From Cognatiluteimonas telluris (GTDB taxonomy: Bacteria > Pseudomonadota > Gammaproteobacteria > Xanthomonadales > Xanthomonadaceae): a stretch of 64,000 bases of DNA. The stretch's first letter is position 1. Each line of letters starts with the position of its first letter. The position numbers were made by a program, and so were the translations under genes. The notes below the pieces were generated by a model. That model was not told the origin of the DNA and did not search any database. It saw only the letters and a program-made list of their open reading frames with translations. Of this stretch, positions 17,869 through 25,272 are shown one piece after another. The stretch lies in assembly GCF_011320095.1 (NCBI RefSeq), contig NZ_JAANOY010000004.1, forward strand, positions 1-64,000, given 5' to 3'.

Positions 17869-18630
17869 ATGGCCCGCTTCACCCTCCTGACGCTCAACAT
17901 CAATGGCGGCTTCGACCTGTCGCGGCGACGCTTCGTGCTGCCTGCGCTGCGCGATGCCGTTCGCGGCGTGGGAGCCGACATCGTGCTGCTGCAGGAGGTG
18001 CTGGGCCAGCACGACAGCCATGCGCGGCGCCATGGCGATTGGCCTTCGCTCGCGCAGCAGGAGTACCTCGCCCAGGCGCTATGGCCGCATAACGCCTACG
18101 CGCGCAATGCCGTGTTCGCCGAGGGCCACCAGGGCAACGCGCTGCTGTCGCGCTTCCCGATCGCGCATTGGGCCAACCACGAAGTCTCCGTCGCCGGACA
18201 CGAGCCCCGCGGCCTGATGCACGTCGCCATCGACCTGCCGGGGACCACAGCGCCTCTGCACCTGGTCAACGTGCATTTTGGATTGCACGAGTCGCATCGC
18301 CGGTTCCAGGCGGCCAGACTGTGCCGGCTCGTCGAGGACACCATCCCGGCGTCCGCACCGCTGGTGGTTGGCGGCGACTTCAACGACTGGCGCGGACGGG
18401 CGCATGGCCTGCTGCTGGCCTGCGGGTTGCAGGAAGCGTTCGAGGGCGAGCACGGCCGCCTCGCGCGCACGTTCCCGTCGCGCGCGCCGATGCTGCCGCT
18501 GGATCGTATCTATGTGCGCAACCTGCAGGTCCACTGCGCGCGCATCCTCTCGGGCAGGCCATGGTCGAAGTTGTCCGACCACGCGGGGTTGCTCGCGCAA
18601 CTGAATGCGTCGCTACCGAACGCGACATGA
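17869..18630 (+). CDS. Endonuclease/exonuclease/phosphatase (EEP) family protein
   Basis: This metal-dependent phosphodiesterase has 253 residues. The EEP catalytic pattern is complete: Asn10 in LTLNING, Glu43 in LLQEVL, His136 in VNVHFGL, Asp170 and Asn172 in GGDFNDW, and the terminal SDHAGL. It lacks a signal peptide and the DNA-binding insertions of exonuclease III, so it is closer to the small cytoplasmic EEP hydrolases seen next to cardiolipin-synthase-like genes in other bacteria. ATG 17869 has a strong ribosome site (AAGGAG). An in-frame reading from 17674 would run through the repeat and is rejected. The substrate could be a nucleic acid, phospholipid or phosphoinositide. Confidence 0.85.
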   Translation: MARFTLLTLNINGGFDLSRRRFVLPALRDAVRGVGADIVLLQEVLGQHDSHARRHGDWPSLAQQEYLAQALWPHNAYARNAVFAEGHQGNALLSRFPIAHWANHEVSVAGHEPRGLMHVAIDLPGTTAPLHLVNVHFGLHESHRRFQAARLCRLVEDTIPASAPLVVGGDFNDWRGRAHGLLLACGLQEAFEGEHGRLARTFPSRAPMLPLDRIYVRNLQVHCARILSGRPWSKLSDHAGLLAQLNASLPNAT

Positions 18631-18726
18631 AGCGGGCGCGTGCCTGCGGGCGAAAAACACACGCACGCAACGCACGTACCTGCAACCTGTGACGGTCGGT
18701 GCGTGCCGATCCAACCGGGAGACGAA

Positions 18727-19500
18727 ATGAATACGAATGACAGGCAGGACATGAACCGCGATCCGATCACGGGCGCGCCGGGTTCGCATCCCTTGGGCAC
18801 CGGCGTGGGCGCCGCGGGTGGCGTGCTGGCAGGCGCTGCGATCGGCTCGTTGTTCGGACCGATCGGCACGCTGGTCGGCGGCGCGATCGGTGCCGCCGGA
18901 GGTGGCGCGGCCGGCCATGCGGTCGCCGAGCGCGTGGATCCCACCGCCGAGTCCGAATACTGGCGCACCAATTACCAGACCCGCCCCTATTACCAGTCCA
19001 ACTTCAGTTACGACACCGACTACGCCCCGGCTTATGCCTACGGCAGCGACGCACGCAGCCGCTACGTCGGCCGGCAGTGGGACGACAGCCTGGAAAGCGA
19101 CCTGAAGACCGGCTGGGACAAGGTCAAGGCCAAGTCGCGGCTGACCTGGGACGAGGCGAAGAACGCCGTGCGCGACGCCTGGGATCGCGACGACCGCACC
19201 TATCGCACTTACGAGGCCACGGACCGCTATTACCGCGACCAGTACGCCAGCAGCGATCGTGATCCGCGCTTCGACTACGACACCGACTACAAGCCGGCGT
19301 ATCGCTACGGCACCTACGCCCGCGCCAACCAGCTCGACCGCACCTGGGACCCGAGCCTGGAGAGCGACCTCGAGCGCGGCTGGGACAGCGCCAAGGGCAC
19401 CTCGCGCATGGGCTGGCAGGAGGCCAAGGGCAGCGTCAAGGACGCGTGGCACGGCGTGGAGCGCGCGCTGCCAGGCGATGCTGACAACGACGGTCGCTGA
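18727..19500 (+). CDS. Glycine-zipper protein with duplicated YDTDY module
   Basis: The 257-residue protein begins with a polar stretch, then a glycine-zipper hydrophobic segment (24-65, repeated GxxxG). Two clear copies of a module of about 58 residues follow at 95-152 and 184-241. Each has YDTDYxPAYxYG, then SLESDL, GWD, a Lys/Ala-rich helix and VRDAW or VKDAW. The C-terminal helix of each unit resembles CsbD/YtxH-like stress proteins. A glycine zipper suggests membrane insertion or oligomerisation. There is no conventional signal peptide. ATG 18727 is preferred over the upstream start at 18640 because of the purine-rich GGGAGACGAA ahead of it. Function is unknown; a general-stress role is a guess from resemblance. 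Confidence 0.75.
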   Translation: MNTNDRQDMNRDPITGAPGSHPLGTGVGAAGGVLAGAAIGSLFGPIGTLVGGAIGAAGGGAAGHAVAERVDPTAESEYWRTNYQTRPYYQSNFSYDTDYAPAYAYGSDARSRYVGRQWDDSLESDLKTGWDKVKAKSRLTWDEAKNAVRDAWDRDDRTYRTYEATDRYYRDQYASSDRDPRFDYDTDYKPAYRYGTYARANQLDRTWDPSLESDLERGWDSAKGTSRMGWQEAKGSVKDAWHGVERALPGDADNDGR

Positions 19501-19515
19501 GATCGGGTGAGGAGC

Positions 19516-19544
19516 AAAAGAGGGCCTTCGGGCCCTCTTTTTTT
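19516..19544. terminator. Bidirectional terminator with UUCG tetraloop
   Basis: AAAAGAGGGCC (19516-19526) pairs perfectly with GGCCCTCTTTT (19531-19541) around a TTCG tetraloop, with T continuing to 19544. A-richness on the left makes it serviceable on the minus strand too. It separates the converging glycine-zipper gene and the borosin/GGDEF run. Confidence 0.92.
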
Positions 19545-19600
19545 CTATGGGCTGCCGTCTACGCGGCCGGGTCCTGGAGCAGGTGCCGGCCGGTCCCAGC

Positions 19601-21427
19601 TCAGGCCTTGGCCGTACCCATCGATGCCGACAGATTGGGGTCGACCGGCGGGGAAGGACCATGCCACGGTGCGGGTTCCCGCGTTTCGATCGGCACGTCG
19701 TGGGTGTAGGCCCTGACCCGGTTACGCCCTTCGCGCTTGGCGCGGTACAGCATCTGGTCGGCGTTTGAAATGAGCTTGTCCAGGTCGTAGCCCGAGCTCA
19801 TCGCGCAGCTGACGCCAAAACTCGCCGTGATCTTGAATGCATGCCCGCTGGGTGCGGAGGCAATGCGCGAGATCCGCACGCGGCAATCCTCCGCAATGCG
19901 CGTGGCGGCCTTGGCATCGCAACCCTGCAGCAGGATGGCGAATTCCTCACCACCCAGCCGACCGAAATAATCCATCCGTCGACACAGCTCCGAGCAGGTC
20001 TTCGCGACCTCCTTCAGCACCCAGTCGCCGGTGACGTGGCCGTAGGTGTCGTTGATCACCTTGAAGTGGTCGAGATCGAACATGATCAGCGACACCTGCT
20101 CGCCGACCTTCGCGCAATGGAGCAAGGTCTTCTCGGCCTGCGCGGTGAAATGATGTCGGTTGCAGATGCCGGTAAGCGCATCGGTCTGCGCCATGCGCCG
20201 CAGCGATACATGCAGGCGGCGGGTCTTGTAGCCCCAGTAGGCGATGACCAGCGCGAATATCGCAAAAAGCAGCATCAACTGGCGGGAGCTTTCCGCTTTC
20301 TGCTGGTCGACGCGCTGCTGCAGCTGCAGCAGGCTGTTCTGCCGGTTCAGCAATTCGATCTGCTGGTTCTTCTGCTGGTTTTCGTTGCGCACGATCTGGT
20401 AGGCGAGCTCCCGGGTCTTGACCTCGTTGAGGTAACCCTGCTCGGCCGCTGCATAGTGCTTGTAGAAGGCCAGCGCCGTTGAAAAATCCCGCCGCTTCTC
20501 CGCGACTTTGTAAAGGGTGGCATAAGCCGATACCAGCGGCGGGCTGTTGACGAGGCTGGGCGATTGGTTGATGGCGATCATTGCATTGCGTTCTGCCGCC
20601 TGCAGGTCGTCCTTGCCGAGCTGGATTTCGGCCATCAATGCGCGGATCTCAATGATGAGCCGCGAATAATGCGTCGAATTGATCTGCTCCAGGTGCGACT
20701 GGAGCATCGCAAGCGCCCTGTCGCCCTGCCCTTGGGCGATCCACTTCTTCGCCAGGGTGCCGCGGATCAGGTTGGCCATCATGACCTCGCCCTGGCTGAG
20801 GCACTGAAGGGCGGCGCTCTCCATGGGAGCATCGTCGTCCGGCAGGGTCCCCAGGTGCAGGAGCGAATCGAACTTCGTGTACGACGCGAAGCACGCGACC
20901 CGTCCTGCCAACGGCCTGTTGTTCAAGACAAGATCGGCGTAGTGGCTGCCCAGTGCATATTGGCCGAGCTGGTTGTACAGCGTGGCGGCGACGATGAGTC
21001 CCTGCTGGCGCAGGTTTGGATCGTCGACTTGGTCGATCAGCGCCAGGGTCTGGCCCAACTGCCGGAGGCCTTCGTTGAAACGGCCGTTCAGCGAGTAGGT
21101 ATTGACGACCAGGGTTCCCGCCTGGAATTTCAGGTTCACGTCGCTTGTTTCGGCAATGACCTGCTGTGCCAGCCGACTGCCTTCGTCGTACTTCCCCGAA
21201 TAAGCCAGGTCATAGGCCTGGAGGTACTGCATCTCCTGTCGCTGCCTTAGGGTCGCCTGGCCGGCTTGCCCGTTCAGCTCCGCCAGCAGCCGCTTGAACC
21301 TGGGCGGATCGGAGCTGCGGATCGCCTGCGCCTGCTTCAGAAGCGCTTCCACGGAGGCCGTGGAAGCACGACTGGAGAGCGGCGCGCACATGCACGCCAA
21401 CAGCAGCAATGGCAGGATCAGGCGCAC
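19601..21427 (-). CDS. Exported TPR-GGDEF diguanylate cyclase
   Basis: This 608-residue sensor-type enzyme has a signal peptide (RLILPLLLLACMCAPLSS) and about 320 residues of TPR-like helical repeats placed outside the membrane. A Gln-rich coiled coil (345-378), one transmembrane helix (about 380-397, LMLLFAIFALVIAYWGY) and a cytoplasmic GGDEF domain follow. The active-site motif is GGEEF near 491, with DALTG and FDLDHFKVINDTYGH intact, so it should make c-di-GMP. RRMD five residues before GGEEF is a normal inhibitory I-site. The start is GTG 21427, just 21 bases after the stop of precursor candidate A, with no gene on the other strand. It is probably the last gene of the borosin transcript, and a terminator follows at 19516-19544. 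Confidence 0.88.
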   Translation of the reverse strand: MRLILPLLLLACMCAPLSSRASTASVEALLKQAQAIRSSDPPRFKRLLAELNGQAGQATLRQRQEMQYLQAYDLAYSGKYDEGSRLAQQVIAETSDVNLKFQAGTLVVNTYSLNGRFNEGLRQLGQTLALIDQVDDPNLRQQGLIVAATLYNQLGQYALGSHYADLVLNNRPLAGRVACFASYTKFDSLLHLGTLPDDDAPMESAALQCLSQGEVMMANLIRGTLAKKWIAQGQGDRALAMLQSHLEQINSTHYSRLIIEIRALMAEIQLGKDDLQAAERNAMIAINQSPSLVNSPPLVSAYATLYKVAEKRRDFSTALAFYKHYAAAEQGYLNEVKTRELAYQIVRNENQQKNQQIELLNRQNSLLQLQQRVDQQKAESSRQLMLLFAIFALVIAYWGYKTRRLHVSLRRMAQTDALTGICNRHHFTAQAEKTLLHCAKVGEQVSLIMFDLDHFKVINDTYGHVTGDWVLKEVAKTCSELCRRMDYFGRLGGEEFAILLQGCDAKAATRIAEDCRVRISRIASAPSGHAFKITASFGVSCAMSSGYDLDKLISNADQMLYRAKREGRNRVRAYTHDVPIETREPAPWHGPSPPVDPNLSASMGTAKA

Positions 21428-21448
21428 TGCGTGGTCACCCGGTCGCGA

Positions 21449-21715
21449 TCAGGCGGCCAAGCAGAGCGATGCTTCGTCCGGCACGTCCTCGGCCGGCGAT
21501 TCCTCGTCGTCGAGAGGCTCTTCGTTCGGTGCCATGATGCCGAAGAACATGCTCGATCGGCCACCCAGCACCTGGGCGAGCGCCGCGTGGTCCCGGTTGA
21601 GCAGCGCGACGAGCTCCGCCCCCTGCACATCCAGGGTCCTGACGGCATCGCAATACTCGCTTTCGTGCATCGGGTTGCTCCCGATCGCCTCGAGAAATTG
21701 AATCGTACTCCGCAT
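21449..21715 (-). CDS. Candidate split-borosin precursor peptide A
   Basis: This 88-residue protein has no close named family. It aligns without gaps to its neighbour at 21861 (25 identical of 66 positions). Both start with a helical region (IQFLEAIGSNPM, EYCDAV), pass through ALLNRDHAALAQVLGG and reach a hydrophobic stretch (SSMFFGIMAP). This copy then has an acidic tail (NEEPLDDEESPAEDVPDEAS) ending LCLAA. The layout matches the split-borosin precursor SonA of Shewanella: a helical borosin-binding domain followed by a short hydrophobic core near the C-terminus. I infer MFFGIMA as the methylated core and the acidic tail as a follower or recognition element. ATG 21715 has AAGGGG upstream. It lies 145 bases after candidate B. 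Confidence 0.72.
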   Translation of the reverse strand: MRSTIQFLEAIGSNPMHESEYCDAVRTLDVQGAELVALLNRDHAALAQVLGGRSSMFFGIMAPNEEPLDDEESPAEDVPDEASLCLAA

Positions 21716-21860
21716 GACCATCCCCTTGATAGGTCGCTGGAAAGGCGCTTCCCAACGAAGACATTCCACGATCACCGGAGCGCTCCGGCATTGGCAGGCA
21801 GGCGTCGGATGGAAGGAACGATCAACGCGTTCCTTGTTCCGCTACCGCCCGCCGGCATTC

Positions 21861-22064
21861 CTATGCGTGCTCGTCCGCCGCCATGATGGCGAACACCATT
21901 GTCCGGGCACCATCGATTTGCGCACGCAGCGATACCTGGTCGCGATCCAGGAGTGCGCGCCGCTCTCCTTCCTCGAGATCGAAACACGCCAACGTGGCAG
22001 CGTATTCCATCGTCGTCATCGGAATTCGACCGATGGATTCCAGGCACCTGATGACGTCACTCAT
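21861..22064 (-). CDS. Candidate split-borosin precursor peptide B
   Basis: This 67-residue protein begins 11 bases after the methyltransferase stop, with a good ribosome site (GAGGGAAA). Predicted helices (VIRCLESIGRIPM, EYAATLACFDL, ERRALLDRDQVSLRAQIDG) form a binding-domain-like body. It ends in the hydrophobic TMVFAIMA followed by ADEHA. It is a clear paralogue of candidate A, sharing IxxLExIGxxPM, the LLxRD block, GxxxMxFxIMA and spacing throughout, but it lacks the acidic tail. That makes VFAIMA the likely site of backbone N-methylation. In known split borosins a small precursor of about 70 residues lies next to the methyltransferase, as here. No signal or protease site is recognisable, and maturation beyond methylation cannot be read. 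Confidence 0.78.
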   Translation of the reverse strand: MSDVIRCLESIGRIPMTTMEYAATLACFDLEEGERRALLDRDQVSLRAQIDGARTMVFAIMAADEHA

Positions 22065-22075
22065 GTTCGTTTCCC

Positions 22076-22894
22076 TCAGTGGACGGCCGGGGTTGCACCG
22101 GCCGATTGGAGGTTCCTGTCCAGCTGCGCGAGCCGCTCCAGCATTGCCTCGTTGCGTGCCATGCGCTTGGCGGGCGGAATCACCAGCGTCGTCTGCAAGC
22201 GCATGTCGGCCTCGATGATCCCAACCAGCGGCATTCGTTCCAACCGTGGCGCGTTGATCGGGAGGGTAGCAGCTTCATAGGCGACGACTTCATGCGAGGA
22301 CGGATAGTCTTCGGACAACAGCTCCACGAGTAGGCGACGGTAGTCCGGACCGGTGGCGAAGCGGCTGAGCGAGCGGTCGCCCGCGAGCCCGATCTGCCAT
22401 AGGACCAGGTAGGCCGTGGGGTCGATGCGGCGTTGGTAGAACATGAATTGGCTGGCCTCGTAGTGCTGGCAGCCGTAGGTTCCGGGGTCGACGCCCAGGT
22501 CGGCATAAAGGCAGTCCTCGGCCGAAATCCCCGGCTCCATGATGGCCTTGAAGCCTTCGGCCAGCGCGCCGGCCACAGCATGGTGGGGCACCTGCGCGAA
22601 TACCCCGGGGTGGCCGTAGAACACGCCGCAAACGCGCCGTCCGGCACGGACTTCGGCAAGCATAGCCTCGACCATCTCACGGTAGCCCTGCGTGCGTGGC
22701 CGGCCCTCGATGTAATAAGGCTGCAGGCTCCGCATGTCAGGTCGCATCTCCTTGACCCACAGCTCCACGATGGCGTCGGAGACCAGCGCGAACACGACGT
22801 CCGCCTGCTCGATATGACTGCGCGAGCGCGGGCTGAGGTGGGCGCCGAGCATCATGCCAAGCCCGACGCAGGCGAGGCTTCCCTGCTGAGTCAT
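22076..22894 (-). CDS. Split-borosin peptide backbone alpha-N-methyltransferase
   Basis: This 272-residue protein has the tetrapyrrole-methylase fold but belongs with borosin enzymes (SonM, and the methyltransferase half of OphMA) rather than with cobalamin or sirohaem biosynthesis. Landmarks in order are SLACVGLGMMLGAHLS, ADVVFALVSD, the RTQGYREMV segment supplying the Arg and Tyr of the active site, FYGHPGVFAQVPHHA, and EPGISAEDCLYADLGVDP. Then come CQHYEASQFMF and a closing VIPPAKRM. The SAEDCLxADLxxDP and GCQxxEAS blocks are typical of borosins. The enzyme would use SAM to methylate main-chain amides of a separate precursor. No core peptide is fused to its C-terminus (ends SAGATPAVH), and two small candidate precursors follow immediately. 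ATG 22894 is 29 bases after the GNAT stop. I saw no cobalamin or sirohaem gene in this window. Confidence 0.88.
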   Translation of the reverse strand: MTQQGSLACVGLGMMLGAHLSPRSRSHIEQADVVFALVSDAIVELWVKEMRPDMRSLQPYYIEGRPRTQGYREMVEAMLAEVRAGRRVCGVFYGHPGVFAQVPHHAVAGALAEGFKAIMEPGISAEDCLYADLGVDPGTYGCQHYEASQFMFYQRRIDPTAYLVLWQIGLAGDRSLSRFATGPDYRRLLVELLSEDYPSSHEVVAYEAATLPINAPRLERMPLVGIIEADMRLQTTLVIPPAKRMARNEAMLERLAQLDRNLQSAGATPAVH

Positions 22895-22923
22895 CGATCT
22901 ACCCCGGTGTGAAGGCCGTGACT

Positions 22924-23511
22924 TTATCCGCTGGCTGCGGCTTCCGCCATTGCAGGGCCCGGCTCCGGCGCCCGCCAGCGGCTTCGCGGCAGTTCCCACT
23001 CGCCTCCTTGCGGACGCTCGGGCGTTGGCGGCAGGGCGGTGTAACCCAGCCGCGTCATCATCCGGATCACGGCCGGGTTGTCGACGACCGACTGGCGGGC
23101 GCAGATCGACTGCAGCCCGAATGCGGAGAAGGCATGGTCGGCCATGCCCTGCATCGCTTCGCTGCCGATGCCGCGCCCATGCGCGGGGGCCACCAGCATG
23201 ACGCCGATCTCGGGGCGGTCTCCCGATCCGATCAGGCCCAGCAGCCCGATCGCCGCGCCGCCCTGCTTGCCATGGATGATCCAGCGTTGCGGCCGTGGCG
23301 ACTGATTGCGCAAGGCGACCTCGAAACTACGCTGAGCTGCTTCCATCGAGAGCGGCGGCGCGATGAAGCGCATGAGCTCGGCAGTGGTGTAGAGCTGGCA
23401 ATACAGCGCCGCATCGGAGCCATCGAGCGGCCGCATGCGCAGCCTCGCGGTCTCGAACTCGTCCGCAACACGGTGCACGCCCGCAATGGCAGCCACTTCA
23501 TGGGTCCTCAC
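22924..23511 (-). CDS. GNAT family N-acetyltransferase (RimJ/RimL-like)
   Basis: The 195-residue protein has the GNAT fold as in RimJ/RimL-type enzymes: FETARLRMRPL at the start, then IGLLGLIG, EIGVMLVAPAHGRGIGSEAM (the acetyl-CoA-binding motif A with a GRGIGSE pyrophosphate loop) and a VDNPAVIRMMTRLGY closing motif. Such enzymes acetylate N-termini, amino groups of small molecules or peptides. It starts at GTG 23511, overlapping the stop of the upstream diguanylate cyclase by four bases, and ends 29 bases before the borosin methyltransferase. It could therefore be an accessory peptide-modifying enzyme of that system, but it could equally be unrelated. An ATG at 23500 is out of frame. Confidence 0.85.
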   Translation of the reverse strand: MRTHEVAAIAGVHRVADEFETARLRMRPLDGSDAALYCQLYTTAELMRFIAPPLSMEAAQRSFEVALRNQSPRPQRWIIHGKQGGAAIGLLGLIGSGDRPEIGVMLVAPAHGRGIGSEAMQGMADHAFSAFGLQSICARQSVVDNPAVIRMMTRLGYTALPPTPERPQGGEWELPRSRWRAPEPGPAMAEAAASG

Positions 23512-25208
23512 TCGCCCTCCTCGGCCCGAACCACCCGGTTGCGCCCCGCCGCCTTGGCCGCATACATCGCCGCGTCCGCGCGGTGGATCAGATCGGCCGT
23601 GGACTCGTTGGGTCGCAGCGTGGCCACGCCGATGCTGACCGTCAGCCCGGTCACGGCGCCGCCCCGCGCGCCCATGGCCTGCACCTGCCGGCGCAGCCGC
23701 TCGGCGACCTGCATGGCGCGCGGGCCGTCGGTGCCGGGCAGCGAGACGACGAACTCCTCGCCACCATAGCGGCCGATCTGCTCGTGGTCGCGCAGCACGC
23801 GCCCCATCCATTGCGCCAGCGACTGCAACGCGGCATCGCCGGCTTCGTGCCCGTGCACGTCGTTGAGCTGCTTGAACTTGTCCAGGTCCAGGAACAGCAA
23901 CGACAGCGGGCGGTCGAAGCGGCGCGCCGACTCCTCCAGCTGGGCCAGGCGGTCGCTCCAGGCGCGGCGGTTCCAGACGCCGGTGAGTGGGTCGATGTCG
24001 GCCAGACGACGTGCGGCGTCGCGGTCCCGGCGCAGGGCCAGGCTGCGGTCGGCCAGGCCCAGCGACAGCACCACGGCGTCGAAGGCGCCCGCGGCGAGCG
24101 CGGCGTCGCCGCTGCCGGTCCATCCGGCAAGCAGCCCGTACAGCTGCAGGCTGCCGAGCACGGTCACCGCCAGCAGCGGAACCCAGCCCGCCAGGTAGAA
24201 CAACGCATAGCGCGAACCGCGGCATGCGGCCACGATGGCCACGCCCACGATCAGCGGGCCGCCGAGGATCAGCACCGGATTGACCAGCGCACGCACCAGC
24301 GGCGCGGCGACCGGCAGCATGCCGGCCAGCGACAACACCGCGGTACCCGCCGCATAGCCGACCAGCAGGCGACGTCCGCCCGGCGCATGGCGGCGCAGGT
24401 GCGCGAAGCGGTCGAGGAACAGGATCGCGAACACCACCGACACCGCCGTCGCCAGCCGCCCCCACTCACGCGGCGCGGCGGCGATCCAGTCCCAGCCCAG
24501 CGGGTCGTAGGCGAAGCCGCACTGGATCGACAGGATCAGCGCATAGGCCAGCACGAACACCGCATAGAAGGCGAACGTCGCGTCGCGCAGGTCGAAGGCG
24601 AACACCAGCGCCATCAGCGCCATCGCCGCCATCACCGCCAGGCAGGCCGCGGCGAAGGCCAGCCACCGTGCGTCGTCGCGCAGATAGCCATCCACCGGTT
24701 CGACCGCGAAGCTCATGGGCGCGGCGATCACGCCGCCGGAATGGATTTCCAGCAACAGGGGCCCGCCATCGCGCGGCAGGGCCGGCAGCGGGAACACCAG
24801 GCTGTCGTGCATCGGCCAGGCATCGGCGGCGTTCGCACCCAGGCGCGCCGTGCGTGGCATCGCGCCCGGCGCGTGCAGAGAGACGGCCTGCAGGCCGGGC
24901 GACCGCACCTCGAGCACGTACGCGCCGGTGGGCCACTGGCCACGTGCGGGCCGGAGCGAAACCCAACTGCCGCGGGCATCGGCGAAGACATGCAGCTGCT
25001 GCGGATCGAAGGCCTGGCCCCAGGACGCGATGACCTGCGTGTCGGGCGGCTGCGCGCTCCACCGCCCCTGCAACGCCAGGCCCGGTCCTTCCGCGGCGCG
25101 ACCCACGGGCGCGAGCACGACCCACGCCAACACCACGCACAGCGCTGCCGTGGCCAGGCGAAGCCAGTGGCGCCCGCCGGACCGGCCGGTATGTGAAGTC
25201 CCCGTCAC
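23508..25208 (-). CDS. 7TM (DISM-like) diguanylate cyclase
   Basis: The 566-residue product starts with a signal peptide (LRLATAALCVVLAWVVLAPVGRA). It has an extracytoplasmic beta-rich domain of the 7TMR-DISMED type (about 45-185), seven hydrophobic helices (about 190-390) and a cytoplasmic GGDEF domain with DPLTGVWNRRAW, FLDLDKFKQLNDVHGH and GGEEF near 480. It should make c-di-GMP in response to an external, possibly carbohydrate, ligand. The inhibitory-site position reads RDHE rather than RxxD, so product feedback may be weakened. I choose GTG 25208 (VTGTSHTGR); the longer open frame upstream overlaps the GIY-YIG gene region and lacks support. Its stop is fused with the GNAT start (GTGA). 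Confidence 0.87.
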   Translation of the reverse strand: MTGTSHTGRSGGRHWLRLATAALCVVLAWVVLAPVGRAAEGPGLALQGRWSAQPPDTQVIASWGQAFDPQQLHVFADARGSWVSLRPARGQWPTGAYVLEVRSPGLQAVSLHAPGAMPRTARLGANAADAWPMHDSLVFPLPALPRDGGPLLLEIHSGGVIAAPMSFAVEPVDGYLRDDARWLAFAAACLAVMAAMALMALVFAFDLRDATFAFYAVFVLAYALILSIQCGFAYDPLGWDWIAAAPREWGRLATAVSVVFAILFLDRFAHLRRHAPGGRRLLVGYAAGTAVLSLAGMLPVAAPLVRALVNPVLILGGPLIVGVAIVAACRGSRYALFYLAGWVPLLAVTVLGSLQLYGLLAGWTGSGDAALAAGAFDAVVLSLGLADRSLALRRDRDAARRLADIDPLTGVWNRRAWSDRLAQLEESARRFDRPLSLLFLDLDKFKQLNDVHGHEAGDAALQSLAQWMGRVLRDHEQIGRYGGEEFVVSLPGTDGPRAMQVAERLRRQVQAMGARGGAVTGLTVSIGVATLRPNESTADLIHRADAAMYAAKAAGRNRVVRAEEGE

Positions 25209-25272
25209 CGGGCAAGGGTACCGGCGTCGGATGGCGCGTGGCCACCAGGCGCGACGATTCACGGGCCGTGCG

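Noticed and set aside
22076-22894. Reading the methyltransferase as a cobalamin or sirohaem biosynthesis enzyme
   Set aside because: The fold is shared, but borosin-specific blocks are present, I saw no porphyrin-pathway gene in the window, and small precursor-like genes follow directly.
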